NCBI GenBank assembly: GCA_002477955.1
Contig: DLLE01000063.1
Location: 44,541 to 83,858, forward strand
Length of the DNA: 39,318 nucleotides
Reading direction: 5' to 3'
From: Treponema sp. UBA7570
GTDB taxonomy: Bacteria > Spirochaetota > Spirochaetia > Treponematales > Treponemataceae
In this document: in pieces, positions 1 to 6,165 of the stretch
How positions within the stretch are numbered: the stretch's first letter is position 1
Layout of the letters: every line of letters begins with the position of its first letter
Position numbers and translations under genes: made by a program
Notes under the pieces: model-generated
Databases searched by the model: none
Seen by the model: the letters and a program-made list of their open reading frames with translations, nothing else
Told to the model about the DNA's origin: nothing

Positions 1-19
1 AAGTTTGCAACGCAAACTT
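1..19. terminator. Perfect 8-bp inverted repeat at window edge
   Basis: AAGTTTGC, a 3-nt loop, then GCAAACTT, followed by a short T-rich stretch. It could be the terminator of a gene lying left of the window. The edge cuts the context, so direction and function are uncertain. Confidence 0.35.
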
Positions 20-24
20 TTAAA

Positions 25-59
25 GATAAAAACAGACGCCATTTCCGGCTGTTTTTATC
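25..59. terminator. Probable bidirectional intrinsic terminator
   Basis: An 11-bp stem, GATAAAAACAG paired with CTGTTTTTATC, has A-tracts on its 5' arm and T-tracts on its 3' arm, so either strand gives a hairpin with a U-rich arm. The stem can extend by two CG pairs past one A/G mismatch. It lies beyond the tRNA terminator and may separate the tRNA from a gene to the left. Confidence 0.5.
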
Positions 60-93
60 ATGCCTCCTTTAAGACAGTATGGCTGAAAATAAC

Positions 94-120
94 AAGGGCT
101 AGTCAAATTGACTAGCCCTT
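94..120 (-). terminator. Terminator after the CAU tRNA
   Basis: A perfect 13-bp inverted repeat (AAGGGCTAGTCAA and its complement around one base) begins 8 bases past the tRNA 3' end in the minus direction and is followed on that strand by GTTATTTTC. Position and stem strength fit an intrinsic terminator for the tRNA transcript, although the T-tract is imperfect. Confidence 0.6.
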
Positions 121-128
121 GAAAAAAG

Positions 129-201
129 TAGGGGCAATAGGACTTGAACCTATGACATACGGAATATGAGTCCGGTGTTCTACCAGCTGGACTATGCCCC
201 C
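129..201 (-). tRNA. tRNA with CAU anticodon (elongator Met, or Ile2 read with lysidine)
   Basis: The minus strand folds into a standard 73-nt tRNA. The acceptor is GGGGGCA paired with TGCCCCT, giving a G1-U72 wobble. The D loop contains GG, the anticodon loop is CTCATAT (anticodon CAT), and the T arm is ATAGG-TTCAAGT-CCTAT with discriminator A73. CCA is not encoded. The anticodon stem lacks the three consecutive GC pairs of initiator tRNA, so it is not fMet. Elongator Met and lysidine-modified Ile2 cannot be separated by eye. Positions C12/A23 and C27/U43 do not pair. It is the only RNA gene I see. Confidence 0.93.
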
Positions 202-214
202 AAGTGATTGTTCA

Positions 215-243
215 ACTATACCAAAGTACAAAAAAAAGGTCAA
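215..243 (-). promoter_or_regulatory. Sigma70-type promoter of the tRNA gene
   Basis: On the minus strand TTGACC (238-243) and TATAGT (215-220) are separated by exactly 17 nt. The -10 ends 13 nt before the tRNA 5' end. It lies between the nrdG stop and the tRNA, so the tRNA need not depend on read-through from the nrd operon. Confidence 0.75.
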
Positions 244-313
244 GTATCAAAATGTAAAAAAATTGAAAATAATCAAAAATAATTGGCTGTCTGTAAAAAA
301 TGCTTTTTATAAA

Positions 314-1039
314 TTATCTTAGGCAGGAATTTTGAATAAATGTCTTTGCGTAGTTTATAAGTTCTGAAAGTTGAGATTCGCTGTAAGGTGGAAGCGCATT
401 ATAGAGAGGCTCAAGACAGTTTCCGGCAGAAAAACGTGCGAACTGCCATGAGGCGTCTTTTGGAAGAATTGCGGCGATATTTTCTATATCTTCTTTCTGT
501 ACGAGTGTCGGAACTAAAACTGTTCGGAATTCTCGGCTGGCGGAAGGATATTCTTTTAATATTTTTATCGATTTTTTTAAGGCCTGTTCATAATCTGTTT
601 TGTCGTAAATGTTGGAATAATTTAAAAGCCTGTGATATTTGTGAGGGCTTGTTTTTATGTCCATTGAAATAAAATCTGGACGTGTCTGCGGATTTTTTGT
701 AATTTGCTGTAAAAGTTCTGGCATTGTGCCGTTTGTGTCCAGCTTGATCTTGTAGTTTAATTTTTTTGCAAAAAGAATGAGTTCTTTTGTGTCAGGATTT
801 AAAAGCGCTTCTCCTCCGGAAATTACTAATCCGTCTAGAACGTCTTTGCGTTTTATAAGGTGGGTTTTAATTTCGGTTAGGGTAAAAAGACCAGTGTCGT
901 CTTGGGGTTTTGTTACTAACTGTGCATTGTAACAGTACGGACATCGCAGGTTGCAGTGCTTTAGAAAAACTGCGGCGCACACAGTTCCTGGAAAATCAAC
1001 GAGAGATGTTTTTACGAGTGCGCCGATTTTTTCATTCAT
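314..1039 (-). CDS. nrdG: Anaerobic ribonucleotide reductase activating protein (radical SAM)
   Basis: This 241-residue radical SAM protein is expected to cleave S-adenosylmethionine and install the glycyl radical of class III ribonucleotide reductase. The [4Fe-4S] motif is C29-x3-C33-x2-C36 (CNLRCPYC), followed by a VISGGE-type segment near residue 72 and a KLDTNGT segment near residue 99, both typical of activases. The N-terminal LVDFPG stretch is characteristic of NrdG-like proteins. It is the last gene of nrdR-nrdD-redoxin-nrdG, 50 nt after the previous stop. No good ribosome site is seen, so translation may be coupled. PFL-activase homologues look similar, but linkage to nrdD decides the assignment. 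In this genome its target glycine would lie on a separate small protein rather than on NrdD. Confidence 0.9.
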   Translation of the reverse strand: MNEKIGALVKTSLVDFPGTVCAAVFLKHCNLRCPYCYNAQLVTKPQDDTGLFTLTEIKTHLIKRKDVLDGLVISGGEALLNPDTKELILFAKKLNYKIKLDTNGTMPELLQQITKNPQTRPDFISMDIKTSPHKYHRLLNYSNIYDKTDYEQALKKSIKILKEYPSASREFRTVLVPTLVQKEDIENIAAILPKDASWQFARFSAGNCLEPLYNALPPYSESQLSELINYAKTFIQNSCLR

Positions 1040-1089
1040 ATAATTTGTTCAATTTGTCTTTTTATCCGGCAAATATAAAAATTGCGGAG

Positions 1090-1647
1090 TTAAACTGCCT
1101 GTGCCAGATTCATTTCTGGAATTGAAGTTTTTATGTCTTCTACGCTGTGTGCCCGCGCGATTTCAGTTCCATTTTCGTCATAGAAAATTACTGTTGGAGC
1201 AGAAAATACGCCTTTTGCGGCTGCAATTCTCAGTCCTTCGTCTGTATCAACATCAATTAACTTTCCTGTAAGATTAAGTTCTTCCATAAAGGCTTTTACT
1301 GGAGGACAGTTTGGACAAGTTTTCCTCATAAAAAATTCATAATCTGCCGGCACTGCCGATTCTTCCGAGCATGTGTTTTCGTTTTCTGAACTGTTTGTTT
1401 TGTTAAAAAGTGAAGCCTGAAGTTCCTGCTGACAGTCTGGCTGGCCTGAAAAAGTCTCGTCCACTGTAAAAAGTTTGCGATGATTGTATTCGTCGCGCTT
1501 TCCTTTGTTCCAGTTTTTTACGGCACGGTAATATCCTACAATTCTTGCATAGACCTCGGTTTCTGTTCCGTGCACGTTTTTGAGTTCTTCTCTTAAAGAT
1601 TCAATCTGCGCATCGAGTTCTTCGATTGTTTTTGTCTGCTCTGTCAT
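1090..1647 (-). CDS. Detached glycyl-radical domain of class III RNR fused to a redoxin
   Basis: This 185-residue protein has three parts. Residues 8-25 (IEELDAQIESLREELKNV) form a heptad helix with I/L/I/L/L/V at a/d positions. Residues 31-60 match the C-terminal radical loop of class III NrdD: EVYARIVGYYR, then WNKGKRDEY and RKLF, with Gly38 the expected radical site. Residues 103-185 are a thioredoxin/glutaredoxin fold with CPNC (111-114) and a cis-Pro segment SAPT. An acidic, Ser/Asn-rich linker (about 65-101) contains Cys72 and Cys93. The upstream NrdD lacks this loop, so the protein probably supplies the radical in trans, and its redoxin may reduce the NrdD active-site disulfide. ATG 1647 is preferred over ATG 1662 because GGGAG lies about 8 nt upstream of it. 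The nrdD stop is 27 nt upstream and in frame. Confidence 0.82.
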   Translation of the reverse strand: MTEQTKTIEELDAQIESLREELKNVHGTETEVYARIVGYYRAVKNWNKGKRDEYNHRKLFTVDETFSGQPDCQQELQASLFNKTNSSENENTCSEESAVPADYEFFMRKTCPNCPPVKAFMEELNLTGKLIDVDTDEGLRIAAAKGVFSAPTVIFYDENGTEIARAHSVEDIKTSIPEMNLAQAV

Positions 1648-1674
1648 TTTATCTTCTCCCATTTTTGTTTATTG

Positions 1675-3810
1675 TTACTTTTTTTTGTTTAAAAGTGAAT
1701 TTCGTTCAGCTTCAAGTTCTGCAAGTTTTTTTCTTAATTCTGCTTCTTTTTCTGCCTTGCATTTTGGACATTCAAAATGCTCTCCAGCAATGTAGCCGTG
1801 CACTGGACAAACTGAATATGTCGGGCTGATTGTAAAATACGGAATTCTGTAATTTGTAAAGACTTTTTTTACAAGATCACGGCAGGCGCGCCAGTCTTTT
1901 ATCTGTTCTCCCAGGAACATATGGAAAACTGTTCCGCCTGTGTATTTTGTCTGCAATTTTTCCTGCTGGTCGAGGGCTTCAAAAACATCCGAAGTGTAAT
2001 CGACTGGAAGCTGTGAGCTGTTGGTATAGTAAGGCTCGTCTTTTCCGCTTGTGATTATGCCAGGAAAGTTTGTTTTGTCATGCCGTGCCAAACGGTAAGA
2101 TGTGCTTTCGGCAGGAGTTGCCTCAAGGTTGAACAGCTCGCCAGTTTTTTCCTGATAATCCTGCATTTTTGAGCGCATATGGTCGAGCACTTCACAGGCA
2201 AATTGATAGCCTTTTTTGTCTGTGATGTTTACGCCCAAAAAGTTCAGACAGCATTCGTTCATGCCGCACAGACCGATTGTGTTAAAGTGGTTGTCCAGTG
2301 TTTTTAGGTATCGCTTTGTGTATGGAAAAAGCCCGTTGTCCAAAAGCTTTTGAATTACTTTTCGCTTTATGCAGAGGCTTTGTTTTGCCAAATCCATTAG
2401 GTAGTCAAGCCTAGCGTAAAATTCTTCCTCTGTTTTTGCAAGATACCCGATTTGCGGAAGGTTGATTGTTACAACTCCGAGAGAACCTGTAAATTCGTCT
2501 GAGCCGAAAAGTCCGCCGCCTCGTTTTCTTAATTCTCGTTTGTCGAGTCTGAGCCGGCAGCACATTGAGCGGACATCATTTGGATTTAAATCCGAATTGA
2601 TGAAATTTTGAAAGTAAGGTGTTCCGTATGCGCTTGTTATTTCAAACAAAAGCTTTGCATTCTCGCTGTCCCAGATGAAATCTTTTGTAATGTTGTATGT
2701 TGGAATCGGATATGCGAATCCTCGGCCGACGGCATCGCCTTCCAGAAGAAGCTCAAGAAAAGCTTTGTTTATCATGTCCATTTCTTTTTGACAGTCGCCG
2801 TATTTAAAATTCTGTTCTTTTCCGCCTACGATTGCTTTTTTATTCTTTAAGTCGTCTGGACAGATCCAGTCAAGCGTTATGTTTGTAAACGGTGCCTGGG
2901 AACCCCAGCGGCTTGGTGTGTTTACTCCGAATATGTAGCTTTGAATGCACTGTTTTACGCTTTTATAGTCAAGATTATCTGCTTTTACAAAAGGAGCAAG
3001 ATATGTATCGAATGATGAAAGCGCCTGAGCGCCAGCCCATTCGTTTTGCATTATTCCCAAAAAATTGACAATTTGGTTTACCAATGTTGAAAGGTGAGAT
3101 GCTGGTTTTGAGGTGATTTTGTCTGGAACACCGCCAAGTCCTTCCTGAATAAGCTGTCTTAAAGACCAGCCGGCGCAATAGCCGGAAAACATCGACAGAT
3201 CGTGAATATGAAAAGCGCAGTTTTTGTGGGCTTCTGCAATTTCTGGAGTATAAATATTCTTTAGCCAGTAGTTTGCCGTTACTGTTCCTGAGTTGTGAAG
3301 AATAAGGCCTCCAAGTGAAAAATTCACGTTTGCATTTTCTTTTACGCGCCAGTCTGACTGTGCAAGGTAGCCGTCCATTGTTGCGTTTATGTCGAGCATT
3401 AAGGATTTTGAGTCGCGGATTGCCTCGTGTTTTGCACGGTAAAGAATGTATGCTTTTGCAACTTCAACTTCCTTTGCTTCTATAAGCACGTTTTCGACAA
3501 TATCTTGAATTTCTTCGATTGCAGGAATTGAATGTGCGCGACGGCCTGCCAAAAGAACTCTCAGGTTTTCTTCAACCTTGTCTGTAAGTTCTTTTGCTTT
3601 TTCTGTGTCTGGAATTTTTGAAACAGCTTCAATTGCCCTGTTTACGGCTGATTCTATCTTTGAGCGGTCGTATTTTTCTATCGAGCCGTTGCGTTTTACA
3701 ACCTGTCTTAAAAAGCCTTTTGTTTCTTCATCGCTGGATGAGCCCAAAAAACTTCTCCATTGCGGAAATATTGACAAATCATCGCTGTTTGTTTTTTTGA
3801 AAGATTCCAC
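1675..3810 (-). CDS. nrdD: Anaerobic ribonucleoside-triphosphate reductase, large part (lacks glycyl-radical loop)
   Basis: This protein reduces ribonucleoside triphosphates to dNTPs without oxygen. Its 711 residues hold an N-terminal ATP cone (about 34-135, VVKRNGSIEKYDRSKI), then the barrel with HIHDLSMFSGYCAGW, NEWAGAQALSSFD, NTPSRWGSQAPFTN and SMCCRLRLD, the last likely holding the thiyl cysteine. A zinc ribbon follows (CPVHGY at 668, CPKC at 681-684). Family members normally continue into a glycyl-radical loop with RVxGYxxP and WNxGK motifs. Here the protein ends in a charged helix (685-711), and the loop is encoded by the next gene. The start is GTG at 3810, 2 nt after the nrdR stop, with GGGAG upstream. 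No formate-type inference is possible by eye; the linked redoxin suggests the redoxin-dependent NrdD class. Confidence 0.95.
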   Translation of the reverse strand: MESFKKTNSDDLSIFPQWRSFLGSSSDEETKGFLRQVVKRNGSIEKYDRSKIESAVNRAIEAVSKIPDTEKAKELTDKVEENLRVLLAGRRAHSIPAIEEIQDIVENVLIEAKEVEVAKAYILYRAKHEAIRDSKSLMLDINATMDGYLAQSDWRVKENANVNFSLGGLILHNSGTVTANYWLKNIYTPEIAEAHKNCAFHIHDLSMFSGYCAGWSLRQLIQEGLGGVPDKITSKPASHLSTLVNQIVNFLGIMQNEWAGAQALSSFDTYLAPFVKADNLDYKSVKQCIQSYIFGVNTPSRWGSQAPFTNITLDWICPDDLKNKKAIVGGKEQNFKYGDCQKEMDMINKAFLELLLEGDAVGRGFAYPIPTYNITKDFIWDSENAKLLFEITSAYGTPYFQNFINSDLNPNDVRSMCCRLRLDKRELRKRGGGLFGSDEFTGSLGVVTINLPQIGYLAKTEEEFYARLDYLMDLAKQSLCIKRKVIQKLLDNGLFPYTKRYLKTLDNHFNTIGLCGMNECCLNFLGVNITDKKGYQFACEVLDHMRSKMQDYQEKTGELFNLEATPAESTSYRLARHDKTNFPGIITSGKDEPYYTNSSQLPVDYTSDVFEALDQQEKLQTKYTGGTVFHMFLGEQIKDWRACRDLVKKVFTNYRIPYFTISPTYSVCPVHGYIAGEHFECPKCKAEKEAELRKKLAELEAERNSLLNKKK

Positions 3811-3812
3811 CT

Positions 3813-4316
3813 TTATTCTCCCTCTTCTGTTTTTTCTGTTTTGTTTTTCTTTTCACGGTTTTTCTTGGAAAGGTTGTTTACTTCTGTAACAAATTCCTCG
3901 AGATTTTCAAAGTGCTTGTATACGGAAGCAAAACGGATGTATGCAACCTTATCTATGTCGTACAGTCTTTCAAGGACGAATTCTCCCAATTCAGACGTTG
4001 AAATTTCTCGGTTCGCCTTGCCTGCGATTATTGCACGGTCTTCTATGTCATTTATGATGTTTTCTATCATATTTGTCGCAACCGGACGTTTTTCGAGGGC
4101 CCGGTCGATTCCCTTTTCGAGTTTTGTCCTGTCAAAAGGCTGCCTGCGTCCGTCTCTTTTTATTACCATAAATGGTTTTTCTTCGATTCTTTCGTAGCTT
4201 GTAAATCTGTATCCGCAGCTTACACATTCACGGCGGCGGCGGAGCGATTCTCCGTTTGCCATTGTGCGTGATTCAATGACTTTGTCGTCTAGGCTTCCAC
4301 AGTAAGGACAGCGCAT
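3813..4316 (-). CDS. nrdR: Transcriptional repressor NrdR
   Basis: NrdR is an ATP/dATP-sensing zinc-ribbon repressor of ribonucleotide reductase genes. The 167 residues begin with the zinc ribbon (MRCPYC at 1-6, ECVSCGYRF near 30-39), then TSYERIEEKPFMVIKRDGRRQPFDRTKL, the start of the ATP cone. The tail is highly charged (Lys/Glu). It is the first gene of the anaerobic RNR operon and ends 2 nt before nrdD. GAGGGG about 9 nt before ATG 4316 serves as ribosome site. Two sequences resembling NrdR boxes lie just upstream, one in the promoter spacer, so autorepression of the whole operon by (d)ATP level is likely. Confidence 0.96.
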   Translation of the reverse strand: MRCPYCGSLDDKVIESRTMANGESLRRRRECVSCGYRFTSYERIEEKPFMVIKRDGRRQPFDRTKLEKGIDRALEKRPVATNMIENIINDIEDRAIIAGKANREISTSELGEFVLERLYDIDKVAYIRFASVYKHFENLEEFVTEVNNLSKKNREKKNKTEKTEEGE

Positions 4317-4328
4317 AAAAAAATATCC

Positions 4329-4344
4329 CCTCTAGCAATAGTGT
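4329..4344. promoter_or_regulatory. Putative NrdR box 1 (proximal to nrdR)
   Basis: Minus-strand ACACTATTGCTAGAGG matches the recalled palindromic NrdR box ACACTATATCTAGTGT at 12 of 16 positions. It would sit at roughly +12 to +27 of the nrd transcript. It lies 42 bp centre to centre from box 2. Confidence 0.6.
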
Positions 4345-4362
4345 TATTTTTATAACTAATTC

Positions 4363-4391
4363 ATCATAAAACACTAAATCTAGACTGGCAA
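4363..4391 (-). promoter_or_regulatory. Promoter of the nrdR-nrdD-redoxin-nrdG operon
   Basis: On the minus strand TTGCCA (4386-4391) and TATGAT (4363-4368) are separated by exactly 17 nt. The spacer is almost entirely filled by NrdR box 2. The promoter overlaps the last codons and stop of lnt, which is transcribed in the same direction, so some lnt read-through into nrdR is also possible. Predicted transcription start is near 4356, giving a leader of about 40 nt. Confidence 0.65.
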
Positions 4392-6052
4392 TAGAATTTT
4401 TTTGATTTTGCGCAAAAAAACAAAAAACTGGCAATCAAGATTATAAGCAAATGAGGAAGCCAGTCTCCGAACTGAGAAGCGACAGTAACCTGCCTTCCGT
4501 AAACTGGAATTGAGATGCTTAAGTGAGCAGGCTCAAAAAGTGGAAGTGAAGAAATGACTTTCCCAGACGGAGAAATTACTGTTGTAACGCCAGAATTTGT
4601 GCAGCGGGCGAGGGTTGTTCTGAATTCAATCGCCCTGTAGGCTGCCACCGCAAGATGCTGGTATTCTGCTGACTGTGTTTTTGACCACGAATCGTTTGTG
4701 ATATTCATAAAAAGCTCGGTTCCGGCAGAAAAAAGTCCGCGGAAAACGTGTCCAAAAGCGTCGTCAAAGCATATCGGAGCGGAAACTATAACTGAAGTTT
4801 TTTCCGGCTGTCTTTTTTCAAGAGAAATTATTTCCATATCAAGATTTTGTTTTGGCGAAGAGACAGGTATTTCAAAAACTGTGTTTTTTGTTCCTGCCGT
4901 CCATCCGTATGAAAAACCTGCGATTTTTTTTATGAAATTCCGTACAGGTTCGTATTCAACAAAGGGAATTGCTTCTGCAAATGGAACGAGATGAAGTTTT
5001 GAATATGCGCCTGCAAGTTCACCGTTTTTGTTAAAAAGAAGCGCCGCATTTGAAAATTTATGGTTTTCGCGGTCAAGAATCATCGCTCCGCCGATTATAA
5101 ACGGAACTTTTTTTTCTTTTATGTATTTTATAAGAGGTTTTTTCTCCGGATGTGTCAGATAATATCCATATGAATCCGGCCATCTTCTGTTTAGGATGCC
5201 TTCGCTCCAGACAACTAAATCCGTTTTTTTATGGTTTGAAGAAAATTCTTTAATTCCCTCATCTGTAAGAAACTGAGAAACCTCAATTGCGTCTTTTTCG
5301 TTTGAGCGGTAAGTGTCCATGTCCTGCTGAACCATTACCGTATTGATATGCTTGACTGGAAATCTAGGTTTGTTGTATTGATAAAATCCATATATTGCTG
5401 TCAGTCCGAAGAGAATAAAAAATGTTTTTGCCGCGAGCTTGTACGAAAAAACGCAGCTTTTAAGGTTGAGGATTTTTTTATGTTCGTTTATAAGAAGAAT
5501 TCCCTGCGCAACGACCGAAGAAAATAGCGCAAAAATAAAAGTTACGCCGTATTGGCCTGTAATGTCTGCGATTTGCATAAAAAACGGCCACGAAAGTGCT
5601 GTCATGGAAAGAGTTCCCCACGGATATGCTAAAAATCCTGTCGATTTGCACCATTCGTAAACGACATAGACGCCTGTAAACCAGAAAATCTTAATCAGAA
5701 TAAAAATTCCCGGCAAACCCCTGTTTTTTTGAGAAAAAGGAAAGAATAAAAACCAGCCGATTATTCCTTCGATAAAGGCTGTTCCCAGAAGGCTTGCTCC
5801 GAGTGTAAAAAGCGCCATTCCCTGAAAATTTTTTAGCCAGAAACTTGAAAATAAATGAACAAGGCCTCCGTGTAAAAATGAAAGCCAGAATGCTTCTTTG
5901 TAACTTTGTGAACGTGAAATTGCTATATATAGAGGAACGAGTGCAAAAAGCGCAAAGAGCGGGCACCCGATTTTAAATAATTCATTTGGAATTGCAAGCG
6001 AAATTAGCAGGCTGGAAAAAAAAGATAAAAAAACTTGTAAAAAACAGAACAT
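4364..6052 (-). CDS. lnt: Apolipoprotein N-acyltransferase
   Basis: Lnt transfers an acyl chain from phospholipid to the N-terminal cysteine of lipoproteins in the inner membrane. The 562 residues start with several hydrophobic segments (to about residue 220), followed by a periplasmic nitrilase-like domain and a C-terminal membrane segment (LLIILIASFLFFCA). The catalytic triad is visible: Glu284 (VVWSEG), Lys352 (YSKLHLVPF) and Cys428 (APICFDDAF). The cysteine motif reads ICFDD rather than the commoner ICYE. Triad spacing and length fit the family. No Shine-Dalgarno sequence precedes ATG 6052, and a promoter -10 lies only 9 nt before it. The gene is divergent from the GHMP kinase gene and upstream of the nrd operon in the same direction. 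Abundant treponemal lipoproteins would be its substrates. Confidence 0.93.
   Translation of the reverse strand: MFCFLQVFLSFFSSLLISLAIPNELFKIGCPLFALFALVPLYIAISRSQSYKEAFWLSFLHGGLVHLFSSFWLKNFQGMALFTLGASLLGTAFIEGIIGWFLFFPFSQKNRGLPGIFILIKIFWFTGVYVVYEWCKSTGFLAYPWGTLSMTALSWPFFMQIADITGQYGVTFIFALFSSVVAQGILLINEHKKILNLKSCVFSYKLAAKTFFILFGLTAIYGFYQYNKPRFPVKHINTVMVQQDMDTYRSNEKDAIEVSQFLTDEGIKEFSSNHKKTDLVVWSEGILNRRWPDSYGYYLTHPEKKPLIKYIKEKKVPFIIGGAMILDRENHKFSNAALLFNKNGELAGAYSKLHLVPFAEAIPFVEYEPVRNFIKKIAGFSYGWTAGTKNTVFEIPVSSPKQNLDMEIISLEKRQPEKTSVIVSAPICFDDAFGHVFRGLFSAGTELFMNITNDSWSKTQSAEYQHLAVAAYRAIEFRTTLARCTNSGVTTVISPSGKVISSLPLFEPAHLSISIPVYGRQVTVASQFGDWLPHLLIILIASFLFFCAKSKKFYCQSRFSVL
4371..4386. promoter_or_regulatory. 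Putative NrdR box 2 (inside promoter spacer)
   Basis: Plus-strand ACACTAAATCTAGACT matches the NrdR box ACACTATATCTAGTGT at 13 of 16 positions. It fills the spacer between the -35 and -10 hexamers, a position where a bound repressor would block RNA polymerase. It also encodes the C-terminal residues of Lnt. Confidence 0.65.
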
Positions 6053-6061
6053 TATAATATC

Positions 6062-6090
6062 ATTCTATAAATATTGATTTTTTTTAGCAA
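6062..6090 (-). promoter_or_regulatory. Promoter of lnt with almost no leader
   Basis: On the minus strand TTGCTA (6085-6090) and TAGAAT (6062-6067) are separated by 17 nt. Only 9 nt separate the -10 from the lnt ATG at 6052, so the transcript would begin at or a few bases before the start codon. Confidence 0.5.
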
Positions 6091-6165
6091 GGTTTTGAAA
6101 ATATCCAAGCATATTTAAAAATGTAAATAAAAAGTTAATCGTTGCACCAAAAGTAGAGAGGCACT

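Noticed and set aside
1663..1677. Read-through or frameshift joining nrdD with the radical/redoxin gene
   Set aside because: The genes are in the same frame but separated by two in-frame stops (TAA CAA TAA), and the second gene has its own ribosome site. A single-base slip at the A8 run before the stop would leave the frame rather than join it.
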